Shown here: in pieces, positions 1 to 8,542 of the stretch | Position numbering within the stretch: position 1 is the stretch's first letter | Layout: every line of letters starts with the position of its first letter | Origin: an uncultured Bacteroidales bacterium | GTDB lineage: Bacteria; Bacteroidota; Bacteroidia; Bacteroidales; UBA4417 | DNA length: 39,632 nt | Reading direction: 5' to 3' | Assembly (NCBI GenBank): GCA_903913645.1 | Contig: CAIWMA010000414.1 | Location: 1-39,632, forward strand | Program-made: the position numbers and the translations under genes | The notes under the pieces: model-generated | Told to the model about the DNA's origin: nothing | The model's input: only the letters and a program-made list of their open reading frames with translations | Databases searched by the model: none

Positions 1-163
1 GTGTATTTGTAGTTACTGATTGTGTTTCTTTATACACAATAGCACCCGAAGTGGAGGCATCGTGTATGGTAAAACGCAATGAAATGTTTTGACCTGCGAT
101 AAGATTACCGCCTGAATTTCGTGCTACTGCCTGATAAGGTATTGCATTTGGTGATTGTGCGTC
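1..163 (-). CDS. Fragment of an unrelated secreted protein joined to glmS
   Basis: Reading the minus strand from about position 160 down to 2 gives an open frame beginning AQSPNAIPYQAVARN and continuing through a beta-rich stretch to the window edge. From memory, this resembles the start of the mature part of large secreted Bacteroidota proteins, where a signal peptide ending in Ala-Gln is followed by a PNAIPYQAVARN-like motif. Here the signal peptide is missing and its place is taken by glmS sequence in another frame. The piece is therefore a 5'-truncated gene that also runs off the window. I do not assign a function. It may belong to another part of the genome or to another genome altogether if the junction is an assembly chimera. 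Confidence 0.55.
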
Positions 164-606
164 CGCACGGCTTCGGCCAAAGCTTGCTTCTCATGGGTCA
201 TAATGTCCTCGATAAGGTACATCAGCACTTCAGTATCCGTATCACTTCTGAAAACGTAACCGCGTTGCTGTAATTCCTGTTTCAGTACATTGTAATTTTC
301 GATGATCCCGTTGTGGATAATCGCCATTTTTTCGGTCGATGAATAATGGGGATGCGCATTAACATCATTGGGTTCCCCGTGAGTTGCCCAGCGGGTATGA
401 GCTATTCCGATGGTTGAGGTAACGTCCAGCCCTTCGAGCAATTCGTCAAGGTCCGAAACCTTGCCCTTTGTTTTAAAAACTTTTAATGAGCCATTCAGTA
501 AAGCTACTCCTGCACTGTCGTAGCCCCGGTATTCCAAACGGTGAAGACCGCCAAGTAAAATCGGGCAAGCTTGTTTTTTACCTATGTAGGCAACAATTCC
601 GCACAT
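124..606 (-). CDS. glmS: GlmS N-terminal glutaminase domain, truncated
   Basis: Glutamine-fructose-6-phosphate aminotransferase makes glucosamine-6-phosphate, the entry to peptidoglycan and LPS amino sugars. The frame begins MCGIVAYIG, so Cys2 is the class II glutaminase nucleophile once Met1 is removed. The typical motifs RWATHGEPN, HNGIIENY and SDTDTEVLMYLIE follow. The match ends at about residue 147 (AEAVR). The remaining residues up to the stop at 124-126 do not resemble GlmS but are an out-of-frame reading of the adjoining secreted-protein fragment. A normal GlmS has about 600 residues, so both sugar-isomerase domains are missing. The start is firm because Cys2 must follow Met1. The identity of the retained part is very secure; whether the truncation is real or an assembly artefact is open. 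Confidence 0.9.
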   Translation of the reverse strand: MCGIVAYIGKKQACPILLGGLHRLEYRGYDSAGVALLNGSLKVFKTKGKVSDLDELLEGLDVTSTIGIAHTRWATHGEPNDVNAHPHYSSTEKMAIIHNGIIENYNVLKQELQQRGYVFRSDTDTEVLMYLIEDIMTHEKQALAEAVRTHNHQMQYLIRQ

Positions 607-1263
607 AATATTTCAGACTATATGATTAATTAACTTTTGTTCAATTTCTAATACCTTTATAAAGCAATGTTTCAAATCATCATGCAAAAATACGAAATGT
701 TCACTGTTTGTAATGAGATAGAGATTCTTTTATTTTAAACTCTTTTTATATTCTTTAGGCAACTTACTAATTCACCGCATTAAAATGGCCTGGTATTTTG
801 CATGTTATGAAGAATTTGAATCCGGATGTACTAAGATCGTGCCATTTGCAGGAATAAGCTGATAATGTTTTTTTAGTGGCTTGATTTAATGATTCTTATT
901 CTCTAAAATCTAAATTTAAAAAGAAATGTTTTCACTGAAAAGCCTGTCAACATGGGAAATATTTCCCTCAGAAGGAAGCATTTGTGCCAGGCTTGATCCT
1001 GAACGCTTAAAAATTTCTGTTTTCCTTCATTCAATTATTCAATACACCCGTAAAGAAGTAAAATTTTCTATGCAACTTGGCTCATGGCCTTATTTACCCT
1101 TAGTTTTTAATACTATCAGCATTATAAATTCCGGAAAATATTTTTGATTTAAATTTTAATCCTTGTCTGAATTCAGAACCGAAATTTCCTGCACCATAAA
1201 ATACCGGAACTTGAAACAGGAATAGATATATTCCAGGAATAAATTGACTAAAGAAGCAGAAAT
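607..1263. other. Intergenic stretch without a recognisable gene
   Basis: This 657-base AT-rich gap lies between glmS and the DUF4270 gene. Apart from a possible glmS promoter near 685 I see no RNA gene, terminator or mobile element. A 73-codon plus-strand frame at 926-1147 has no recognisable motif and is not called. Confidence 0.6.
685..692 (-). promoter_or_regulatory. Candidate glmS promoter -7 element
   Basis: The minus strand reads TATTTTTG here, matching the Bacteroidota -7 consensus TAnnTTTG, about 80 bases before the glmS start. No clear -33 TTTG is visible, so this is a weak call. Confidence 0.3.
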
Positions 1264-2589
1264 CTAGTTAAGCTTCGTGTATCTCAAGAAGAGTTTTAAA
1301 TCCGATTGTTCCGAGGCAGTGCCATTCAATACTAACCGGGCTCCATTATAGCCGGAGCTTGGGATAATAAGATGCAAACCGTTATTGTTTACCTGACCTA
1401 ATAATAATTGCTGGACATACCGTGTAAGATGGAAACGATATGAATTGGATCCTTTGTCATAGGTACCATCGAAATAACCGGTACCCTCGTTTTCATCCAC
1501 TATAGTATTAGGGCTTGTTGTGCCATTTTCACCAACTGCGCGCAGCAGAAGGTATGTGGGAGTTTTAAACACATCAGAAGTAGACGCATTACCCAATATA
1601 AGCTGTACATCGTTTAACACCATTTTTTTAGGGTCAAAACTCTGCTTCAAATAAGGGAATTCAATTTTTATTTTTATTCCACCTAATCCTTGTGCAAACA
1701 AGAACTGTTGCCCCAAAGAAGTATTACCGGCAAGCTGTTGTTTCAAAACAGGAATTGCTTCAGCGTATCCATTATGGCTGTAATTCTGAAAATGCGAACA
1801 GTCTGCACTTGTACTTACGTTAAAATTATAGACTTTTACAGTATCCCCGGGATTATGATAATACATTTTAATATAGCTGTATACCGTGGATAAATCATAA
1901 CTAACAATTGAACCTTTGCCGGTTGCATTCTGCTGATCAGCTACAATACAGATTCCCTTAAAATATTCTGTAAAGGCACTTGGAGTATTCAACGAGGTTG
2001 TATCTGCAGCCAGAACATAATTCCCGAAATTTGAATTAATCGGGATACGAAGCGTAGGGCGGTTTTTTGTACCGTTATAGTACGAACTGTCGTGCGGAGT
2101 AGGCTGAAAAGTAATTTCACCTAACTGATTATTCACATCATATGCAACTGTTTTGTTGGAATACGAATGAACCGAATCCAATATACCCTCGGTTAAAGGA
2201 TATACATGATAGGTGGTATTGGAGATTGTGTCGCCATAAGAAGTCTTATAGGGCAAGTAAAGATAAGCTGAATCGAAAACAGGATCAATGCCAAACCGGG
2301 TACTGGTTAAAGAAGTTATAACCTTTGAATAAAACGTTGCATTGGTGCGTCCGAAAATAGGATCGTACATGCTTCCGACCTGGGCGTAAGTCAGGTTGAG
2401 GGTAAAAACTGAATCGTCGGGAATTGAGTAGGCTTTGATTTGAACTGTATCCGTATATCCCATGCTCAGCAAATCAATGGGGTCCAGCAACTTTGTTCCT
2501 ATAGGGGTAATTTCTTTGGTACATGAAGCAATTAAAATCGATACCAGGGCAATAAAAACTAACTGACGAAGGGAAACTAACCTTTTCAA
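1264..2589 (-). CDS. DUF4270 family lipoprotein
   Basis: A 441-residue predicted lipoprotein. The N-terminus is a short basic stretch, a hydrophobic helix and a lipobox (LIASC) with Cys23 as the acylation site, followed by a beta-rich body. The length, the lipoprotein N-terminus and the neighbour all fit DUF4270, a Bacteroidota family of unknown function. The gene lies 48 bases downstream of the short glycogen-synthase-like gene on the same strand, and glmS follows on the same strand after a 657-base gap. I recall this glycogen-synthase-like, DUF4270, glmS order as recurrent in the phylum, which suggests an envelope role. The location is periplasmic face or outer membrane by inference from the lipobox. 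The family assignment is from recall of sequence style and context; no catalytic motif is visible. Confidence 0.8.
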   Translation of the reverse strand: MKRLVSLRQLVFIALVSILIASCTKEITPIGTKLLDPIDLLSMGYTDTVQIKAYSIPDDSVFTLNLTYAQVGSMYDPIFGRTNATFYSKVITSLTSTRFGIDPVFDSAYLYLPYKTSYGDTISNTTYHVYPLTEGILDSVHSYSNKTVAYDVNNQLGEITFQPTPHDSSYYNGTKNRPTLRIPINSNFGNYVLAADTTSLNTPSAFTEYFKGICIVADQQNATGKGSIVSYDLSTVYSYIKMYYHNPGDTVKVYNFNVSTSADCSHFQNYSHNGYAEAIPVLKQQLAGNTSLGQQFLFAQGLGGIKIKIEFPYLKQSFDPKKMVLNDVQLILGNASTSDVFKTPTYLLLRAVGENGTTSPNTIVDENEGTGYFDGTYDKGSNSYRFHLTRYVQQLLLGQVNNNGLHLIIPSSGYNGARLVLNGTASEQSDLKLFLRYTKLN

Positions 2590-2637
2590 GATTTATATTT
2601 TTTATTTGTAAATAGACTGTGTGAAGAAAGGAACAGA

Positions 2638-3447
2638 TTAGTTATGTAAAACCTTCTCGTAGAATTCATTGTAAACATGGATGTAATTATCCCCACCCTG
2701 GAAAGGAAGTGTTGGTTTTCCTGATTGCTCAACATACTCAGCCAGTTCGCTGTTAATCTGCTGACTAGCCATTATTACTCCATCCGATAAATCGATAGAA
2801 GCTTTCATAAGGCTTACAAAATCAGGTTTCTTAAAATGCTTCAGATCCTTAAGTGCGATATTTTCATGTTTTAGTTTTGCCTGAAGGTTAGGGTGCAATG
2901 GCTCGGTAAAATCATCATCATATACCGACGTAATAACCTTTGAGCCTGAAAAAAGAGGATTTTCGTGATAAACTTTCTTGATATAAACCGGTGTAAGCGC
3001 CGACATCCAACCATGGCAATGCACAATATCAGGGCTCCAGCCAAGTTTTTTTACAGTTTCTATTACTCCTCTTGCAAAAAAGATGGCGCGTTCGTCATTA
3101 TCTTCAAAAAAAGCATTGTTCTTGTCGCGGTAAACGTATTTCCGGTGAAAGTAATCTTCATTATCAATAAAATAAATCTGCATTCTGGCTTGCTGGATAG
3201 AAGCTACTTTGATAATAAGCGAGTGATCAGTATCGTCGATGATCAGGTTCATACCCGAAAGACGAATTACCTCATGAAGTTGGTTTCTGCGTTCGTTAAT
3301 GCTTCCAAACCGTGGCATGAAGGTACGGATTTCACGTCCCTTTTCCTGTATACCTTGCGGTAAATGCCTGGAAATAAGCCCCATAGGGCTATCCTTCATG
3401 AAAGGGGTTATATCCTGTGTTACAAATAGAATCTTTGTTTTCTCCAT
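2638..3447 (-). CDS. Glycogen/starch synthase-like protein, GT5 N-terminal domain only
   Basis: A 269-residue protein resembling the N-terminal Rossmann-like half of GT5 glycogen synthases: FVTQDITPF at residues 8-16, HLPQGIQEKGREIRTFMPRF near 29-48, and the typical DIVHCHGWMSALTPVYIKK at about 140. Canonical GlgA is near 480 residues and has a KxGG nucleotide-sugar motif close to the N-terminus and a C-terminal GT1 domain. Both are absent: the region after FVTQDITPF reads KDSPMGLISRH. Bacteroidota genomes commonly carry this short version beside DUF4270, so it is a real family rather than a local truncation. Glycogen synthesis is therefore doubtful for this protein; a regulatory or binding role is possible. 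The start is supported by a candidate promoter 28 bases upstream. Usually a panC gene would be divergent upstream; none is seen here. Confidence 0.82.
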   Translation of the reverse strand: MEKTKILFVTQDITPFMKDSPMGLISRHLPQGIQEKGREIRTFMPRFGSINERRNQLHEVIRLSGMNLIIDDTDHSLIIKVASIQQARMQIYFIDNEDYFHRKYVYRDKNNAFFEDNDERAIFFARGVIETVKKLGWSPDIVHCHGWMSALTPVYIKKVYHENPLFSGSKVITSVYDDDFTEPLHPNLQAKLKHENIALKDLKHFKKPDFVSLMKASIDLSDGVIMASQQINSELAEYVEQSGKPTLPFQGGDNYIHVYNEFYEKVLHN

Positions 3448-3474
3448 GGTAAGCTATTCACAATATTGTAGGCG

Positions 3475-3482
3475 CAAAGTTA
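3475..3482 (-). promoter_or_regulatory. Promoter of the glycogen-synthase-like gene
   Basis: The minus strand reads TAACTTTG, an exact TAnnTTTG match, with TTGG 20 bases upstream (3503-3506) as a possible -33 element. The -33 part lies in a short perfect inverted repeat, ATTGGT-5-ACCAAT at 3491-3507, which could be an operator. Confidence 0.5.
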
Positions 3483-3780
3483 GTAAATTAATTGGTACTG
3501 AACCAATAAGCCGCTCTATTGACTTTGTTAATTTTAGCGAGGCTCATATAGGAACAATGCGGATACAAAAAGCTATACTCTTTTAAAAATCATATAGATT
3601 CGTCAATAGCAGGCAATTACCATGTTTCACAACTACTAAATATGAAGTTGTTAATATTTCATAAAAGCAGTACCTGAATTATTTTACTCGATCTTATTCT
3701 CTCAATAACGATCTCCGGATTAAAAGTCCGGAAATAGAATTTATAATGACTACTATGCAAAAAACCAGCAAAAGAAGTCC

Positions 3781-3839
3781 AAAAAAAAACAGGTTGAGAT
3801 ACAGTATAAGGCTGTTAACCTTTACCTGAATCTCAACCT
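3781..3839 (-). terminator. Rho-independent terminator of the CxxCH/T9SS gene
   Basis: Inverted repeat AGGTTGAGAT (3791-3800) with ATCTCAACCT (3830-3839), with further pairing possible in the loop, is followed on the minus strand by a run of nine T (3781-3789). It lies 56 bases past the stop codon at 3895. Confidence 0.75.
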
Positions 3840-3894
3840 AAATTTGGCACTTTATGCAACTTTTTTTCTTATATTTTAGTATCAGCAGGATTTA

Positions 3895-4668
3895 TCAGCT
3901 AACAATAATCTTCTTTTTAAATACCGATTTGTCTGCCTGGACCAGTATGATATAGACGCCTGTTTTAAACGTTTGATCTAACTGGTAAGAGCCATCGCCT
4001 GAAACAGAAGTAGTGAGCAATTGTCTGCCTGAAAGGTCAAAAACAGTTATTTTAGCCTTACTCGCATTGGTGTTAAGTACAACGGTGATTAACCCGTTTG
4101 ACCCACTTGCAAGTACATTTGTTGAAGCCTGGTTATCCGGTAGGCCGGTTGTGGTAAGCGCTTCTTTTACAACCAGTGAACTTAAGGTAACCACTCCCGG
4201 ATAGTTTCGGGCCATTGCTCCGTAAAACGTTACCTGGCCGGATCCGGCTGCGGGTGCAATCCAGCTAAAAGTCCAGGTTTTTGTTGAACTGCTGGCACTA
4301 CTATGAGTTATATATTTTGTTCCGCCAGCCAAAAGCACACTGCCTGTACCTGCAACCAACTTTCCAAGTTGAGTGCCTGCCGCATTTTGCGGAGAAACTT
4401 CGAATCCATATTTACCTGAACCGGCAATGTTATTGGTGGCTGTAATCTGGTATGTTTGACCAGCAACGTAACCAGTTACAGGTATATTGGAAGTAATAAG
4501 CCCGGCAGTGGTTGTTGCAGTGCCTCCATGACATTGTGTGCAATTGGCACCATCACCAGGTGAACCGCTTACAGAAACCGGAGCTCCACCGGGGTACATT
4601 AAAGCAAAACTACTGAATAATAAAATTCCAGCAGACGAGAGAATCCATGGTAAATGTTTAATTTTCAT
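3895..4668 (-). CDS. Secreted CxxCH protein with reelin-like domain and T9SS sorting tail
   Basis: A 257-residue exported protein. Residues 1-23 form a signal sequence. A CTQCHGG motif at 43-49 is a classical haem c attachment site, in the context GSPGDGANCTQCH that I associate with reelin-like/choice-of-anchor V proteins. Residues about 60-170 form a beta-sandwich-like domain rich in Ser, Thr and Gly. The last ~70 residues (ITVFDLSGRQLL near 206-217, then GVYIILV and a basic KKKIIVS end) are a type A T9SS C-terminal sorting domain. The protein should be carried across the outer membrane by the type IX system and anchored or released. Haem binding is inferred from CxxCH only; no distal ligand can be named. 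Single-gene unit with its own promoter (4752) and terminator. Confidence 0.8.
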   Translation of the reverse strand: MKIKHLPWILSSAGILLFSSFALMYPGGAPVSVSGSPGDGANCTQCHGGTATTTAGLITSNIPVTGYVAGQTYQITATNNIAGSGKYGFEVSPQNAAGTQLGKLVAGTGSVLLAGGTKYITHSSASSSTKTWTFSWIAPAAGSGQVTFYGAMARNYPGVVTLSSLVVKEALTTTGLPDNQASTNVLASGSNGLITVVLNTNASKAKITVFDLSGRQLLTTSVSGDGSYQLDQTFKTGVYIILVQADKSVFKKKIIVS

Positions 4669-4751
4669 AATTTTAAGTTTTAGAATTAATTAGTTTTACA
4701 AAAGTTGGCATCAAAACTGAGCATCGATAGATGTGTATTTCAATATATGTG

Positions 4752-4759
4752 CAAATGTA
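4752..4759 (-). promoter_or_regulatory. Promoter of the CxxCH/T9SS gene
   Basis: The minus strand reads TACATTTG, an exact TAnnTTTG match, with TTTG (4776-4779) 16 bases upstream as the -33 element. The leader to the start codon would be about 75 bases. Confidence 0.55.
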
Positions 4760-5027
4760 CATCTGATCTTTTTACCAAACATTACATAATTTCACGAAAA
4801 TGTTACATCATTCTTATAACGCTAAATTTTAATGGTTGAGATTATATTTCAATCAGTAGTTTAAATCAATAATGATTACAGGCATAAAACTTCGTATTAG
4901 CTTACCTGATTTATAACTTTCCGGCCTCGGCCGAAGTATGAAGAATTTAGTTCAACTGCTGCTTAACCTGTTTGGTTGATTTTTCTTTTGTAAAATTCAT
5001 TGAAATAGAAGTTTTAGTATTACTCAC

Positions 5028-5065
5028 AAAAAAGAGGCTGTCACATGGTTATGAGACAGCCTCTT
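5028..5065 (-). terminator. Terminator of the TetR-RND efflux operon
   Basis: A perfect 11-base stem, AAGAGGCTGTC (5033-5043 region) with GACAGCCTCTT (5055-5065), is followed on the minus strand by six T. It sits 22 bases past the stop of the RND permease. Confidence 0.85.
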
Positions 5066-5086
5066 AAGAAATATTAAAATCGGGAT

Positions 5087-8000
5087 TTACCGGGTTTCCG
5101 GGTTCCGTGCCATTTTGTTCGATTTCCTTCTTTTCAACCTGATTTTCATTTCATAAGCAATCACATACATTGCCGGTACAAACAGAAGTGTAAGAAAAGT
5201 AGCGAAACTAAGTCCGAAGATTATAGTCCAGGAAAGTGGGCCCCAGAACATTACATTGTCTCCCCCGATGTGAATCTGTGGATTAAGCTGGGTAAACATG
5301 GTTGTAAAGTTGAGGTTAAACCCGACTGCCAGAGGCACAAGTCCAAGGATGGTAGCAGTTGCGGTAAGAATAACAGGTGTGATACGTGTTAATCCGGCTT
5401 TAACAATGGCTTCACGGGTTTTCATTCCACGTTCTTTAAGCGTGTCGATAAATTCGACAATCAATATTCCGTTTCGCACCACAATACCTCCCAGCGCAAC
5501 AATACCTAGACCGGTCATAATGATTGAAATTGACATATTGAAAATTACAATCCCCAAAAGCACACCAATTACACTGAAAATTACTTCGCTCAGGATAATT
5601 ATTGTTTTACTGAGTGAATTAAACTGAGTAATGAGAATGAAAAAGATAAGACCTATAGCTATAAGCATAGCCTTTCCAAGGAATGCAGATGTTTCCGCCT
5701 GGTCTTCCTGCTCGCCGGTTAGTTTTATCTGTACACCGTCATGCAATGGATAATCAGCTGCCAATTTTTTGATCTGTGCTACTATTTCATTAGCAGTATA
5801 ACCCGTCAGAACTCCACTCGAAAGGGTAATGATCCTTTTCAGGTTCTGGCGCTTGATACCACCATAGGAATCTACGTAATCGATAGTTGCTATGGATGAC
5901 AAAGGTATTTGCCTCAGCAAGCCTGAATTCATATCACGGTAGGTGATTTTCATATTTATCAATTTGTTGATATTCTCTCGGGTATCCATTGAATACCTTA
6001 GCTGAATCGGGAATTCGTCTTCATCTATTTTGTATTTGGATACTTCTTTCCCTAGCACTGCAGTACGAATTTCCATAGCAATCTGTCCCGTGCTTATGCC
6101 TTCGTGGTTAGCACGTTCGCGATCGATGTTTATTGCAATTTCAGGTTTATTTTCCTGGAAATCACTCTTCAGGTCTTCAACACCCGGAATCTGAAGTGAA
6201 TCGAGGTAGTTTTTAAATGCAGCAGCATCAACGATCAGGTCGTTCAGATTTTCACCGGTGATTTCAACATTTACAGGTTTTCCTGTAGGAGGTCCAGAAC
6301 GGTTTTTCTCGGTAGATATTTCGGTACCGGGTATTCCTTTCACTTCCTTACGTATCATATCCAGATATTCAGTAGTATTTCTCCCGATACGGTTTTTATA
6401 CTCGACAAAGTTAACGGTGACCTTACCTTTTTCAGCAGCAAGGTTACGGCTAAAGTCCATGTCATCGCCGGCTCCGAGAGCAATATTGGTAATCACTGAT
6501 TCTACATCAGGATTGTTTTTACCCAAAACTTTTATGACACGCTGTTCCACTATCTTAGTCACCGAATCGGTTATTTTCTGATCGGTTCCTACCGGCATCT
6601 GTACCCTTACATTAATAGCATTAGGCATGTTATCAGGGAAGAACAGAACTTTAGGGCTACGGATTCCGGTTGCTATTACCGTCAGGAAGAACAGTGCGAC
6701 CACACCAACCAGCAAATACCACGGGTTTCTGCCACTGAGGAAAAACCGCAATTGCTTTTCGTAAATCCTCATAAACCATGGCCATGCCGTTTCCTGCCAC
6801 CATTTAATGTATGGTTTCAATAATGTATGGAAAAACAAGATGATAAGTGCTGCAAACACCATGAAATTAGCGATCCCAAAGGCTGTTTCACTATGATTTG
6901 ATGCGTAAAAAGCATAACTGATAATTGCTAAGCCAAGCGCAATAGCAACCTCGATTATCATCCGTTTTCTGAATTTCTTCTTATCCGGCGCATCGAATTC
7001 ATGCTTCATAAACGAGACTGCAAATACAGGATTGATAATATAGGCTACAAATAGTGACGCAAACAAAGTGATGATAAGCGTCACAGGAATATAGAACATA
7101 AAATTACCAACAATACCGGGCCAGAAAGCCAGCGGGAAAAACGGAGCCAGTGTTGTAAGCGTTCCTGACAAGATAGGCAGGAACACCTCCCCTGCCGCCT
7201 GTTTTGCTGCAAGTACAATGTCGGGTTGCTTTTGATGCGTACGGTGGATATTTTCGATTACCACAATGGCATCGTCAACTACAATTCCAAGGGCAAAAAT
7301 AAGACCGAACATAACGATCATATTCATGGTGAAACCAAGAGCCGGCATTATCATAAAAGCAATTGCCATTGAAAGCGGCACCGCAAGTCCCACGAAAAAT
7401 GCATTGGTAAATCCCATGAAAAACATAAGTACCAATGTAACCAGTATCATCCCAATAATGATGGTATTGTTAAGTTCTTCCAGTGTGTTACGGGTGTATC
7501 GTGATTGCTCACCGGTAAGTGTAACCTTAAGGTCCTTTGGGAACTGTTTGTTTACAAGGTCATCTTTGAGTATCTTCTTTATTTTGTCGGAAGCTTCAAG
7601 CAGGTTTTTACCACTTTTTTTAACTACGTTGAGTGTGATTACATTTTGCCCGTTCAACCTGGAAAAACTTTCCTGCTCCTTAAATGTATCTTTAATTTCA
7701 GCTACATCTTTTAGATAAACCAACGCTCCGCTTCCTGATTTAATAACAATGTTACGGATTACATCCAGATTCTTAAATTGTCCTTGGATGCGAATGGACC
7801 TTTTCATCCCGAAAGTAGAAATATTACCAGCCGAAACCGTTAGGTTTTCAGCAGCAATAGCATTTCCTATATCAGTTAAGGTTACGCTTGCAGCCTGGGC
7901 TTTGTAAATATCCACATTGATCTGAATTTCGCGTTCGAGAGCTCCTATTATATCAACACGGGTGATTTCGTTCAGAGATTCAATACGATCCTGGGCGATT

Positions 8001-8497
8001 TCAGCATATTTTTTCAGCTGATCCAGATCATAATTACCCGAAATCTGAATATACATAATAGGAATTTCCGAGAAATCGATATCCTTGACCATCGGATCGG
8101 TTGGCAGGTTGTTTGGCAGGTCGGTGCGGCTTTTATCGACAGCATCTTTTACGCGCTGCTTGGCATCAGGTACTTTAACATCTGTGTTAAATTCAACAGC
8201 TATCGATGATACATCCTGCAACGAATTGCTGGTTATTTTCTTAACACCATTTATCCCCTTCAATTGCTTTTCGATGGGACGGGTAACCAGGTTCTCCATA
8301 TCCTCGGGCGATGTGCCCGGGTAAGGCGTGTTTACCAGAATTGTAGGAATTACAATTTCGGGAAACTGCTCTTTAGGAATACTGTTGTAACTGCTAATAC
8401 CGAGTAATGTGATAAAAACGGCCAGAACATAAATACTGGTTTTGTTATCAATAGCCCAGCTGGTAGCAAAAAACTCTTTGAAATTATTTTTCTTCAT
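5087..8497 (-). CDS. RND efflux permease with extra membrane helices
   Basis: Inner-membrane proton-driven RND pump of 1136 residues. TM1 lies at about 23-38, the porter domain follows, and TM4 carries GIVVDDAIVVIEN with the proton-relay pair Asp408/Asp409. The second half has the matching porter domain and a C-terminal TM bundle. In TM10 the AcrB Lys940 position appears as Arg (VVRNGILIVEF). Between TM6 and TM7 lies an insertion of roughly 70 residues (about 500-570) with two extra hydrophobic segments, MIIEVAIALGLAIISYAFYA and a second at about 543-560, so 14 rather than 12 helices are predicted. It is the last gene of a four-gene operon (TetR, OMF, MFP, RND), 45 bases after the adaptor. 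Substrates cannot be told from the sequence; drugs, bile-like amphiphiles or lipids are possible. Confidence 0.93.
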   Translation of the reverse strand: MKKNNFKEFFATSWAIDNKTSIYVLAVFITLLGISSYNSIPKEQFPEIVIPTILVNTPYPGTSPEDMENLVTRPIEKQLKGINGVKKITSNSLQDVSSIAVEFNTDVKVPDAKQRVKDAVDKSRTDLPNNLPTDPMVKDIDFSEIPIMYIQISGNYDLDQLKKYAEIAQDRIESLNEITRVDIIGALEREIQINVDIYKAQAASVTLTDIGNAIAAENLTVSAGNISTFGMKRSIRIQGQFKNLDVIRNIVIKSGSGALVYLKDVAEIKDTFKEQESFSRLNGQNVITLNVVKKSGKNLLEASDKIKKILKDDLVNKQFPKDLKVTLTGEQSRYTRNTLEELNNTIIIGMILVTLVLMFFMGFTNAFFVGLAVPLSMAIAFMIMPALGFTMNMIVMFGLIFALGIVVDDAIVVIENIHRTHQKQPDIVLAAKQAAGEVFLPILSGTLTTLAPFFPLAFWPGIVGNFMFYIPVTLIITLFASLFVAYIINPVFAVSFMKHEFDAPDKKKFRKRMIIEVAIALGLAIISYAFYASNHSETAFGIANFMVFAALIILFFHTLLKPYIKWWQETAWPWFMRIYEKQLRFFLSGRNPWYLLVGVVALFFLTVIATGIRSPKVLFFPDNMPNAINVRVQMPVGTDQKITDSVTKIVEQRVIKVLGKNNPDVESVITNIALGAGDDMDFSRNLAAEKGKVTVNFVEYKNRIGRNTTEYLDMIRKEVKGIPGTEISTEKNRSGPPTGKPVNVEITGENLNDLIVDAAAFKNYLDSLQIPGVEDLKSDFQENKPEIAINIDRERANHEGISTGQIAMEIRTAVLGKEVSKYKIDEDEFPIQLRYSMDTRENINKLINMKITYRDMNSGLLRQIPLSSIATIDYVDSYGGIKRQNLKRIITLSSGVLTGYTANEIVAQIKKLAADYPLHDGVQIKLTGEQEDQAETSAFLGKAMLIAIGLIFFILITQFNSLSKTIIILSEVIFSVIGVLLGIVIFNMSISIIMTGLGIVALGGIVVRNGILIVEFIDTLKERGMKTREAIVKAGLTRITPVILTATATILGLVPLAVGFNLNFTTMFTQLNPQIHIGGDNVMFWGPLSWTIIFGLSFATFLTLLFVPAMYVIAYEMKIRLKRRKSNKMARNPETR

Positions 8498-8542
8498 AAT
8501 GATTTCTATATTATTTGAATTGGGTAAATCACCCGTTTCGCA

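Larger units (their letters stand above)
3448..3894. other. Intergenic stretch with promoter and terminator only
   Basis: This 447-base gap holds the promoter at 3475-3482 and a terminator at 3781-3839. Between them I see no gene; small plus-strand frames entering from 3299 lack any family signature. Confidence 0.6.
4669..5086. other. Intergenic stretch with promoter and terminator only
   Basis: This 418-base gap holds the promoter at 4752-4759 and the efflux-operon terminator at 5028-5065. Nothing else recognisable was found. Confidence 0.6.

Noticed and set aside
926..1147. 73-codon plus-strand frame in the glmS-DUF4270 gap
   Set aside because: No family motif, signal or promoter; composition resembles the surrounding non-coding DNA.
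607..1263. Possible tRNA or small RNA in the gap
   Set aside because: No cloverleaf, CCA end or GG(T)TC-type loop could be found by eye.
4921..4937. GC-rich small palindrome CGGCCTCGGCCG in the 4669-5086 gap
   Set aside because: Loop of two bases, no T run and not placed at a gene end or promoter; likely chance.
7266..7718. 150-codon frame antisense to the first RND permease
   Set aside because: Shadow of a well-supported gene; low-complexity Ile/Ser/Thr content.
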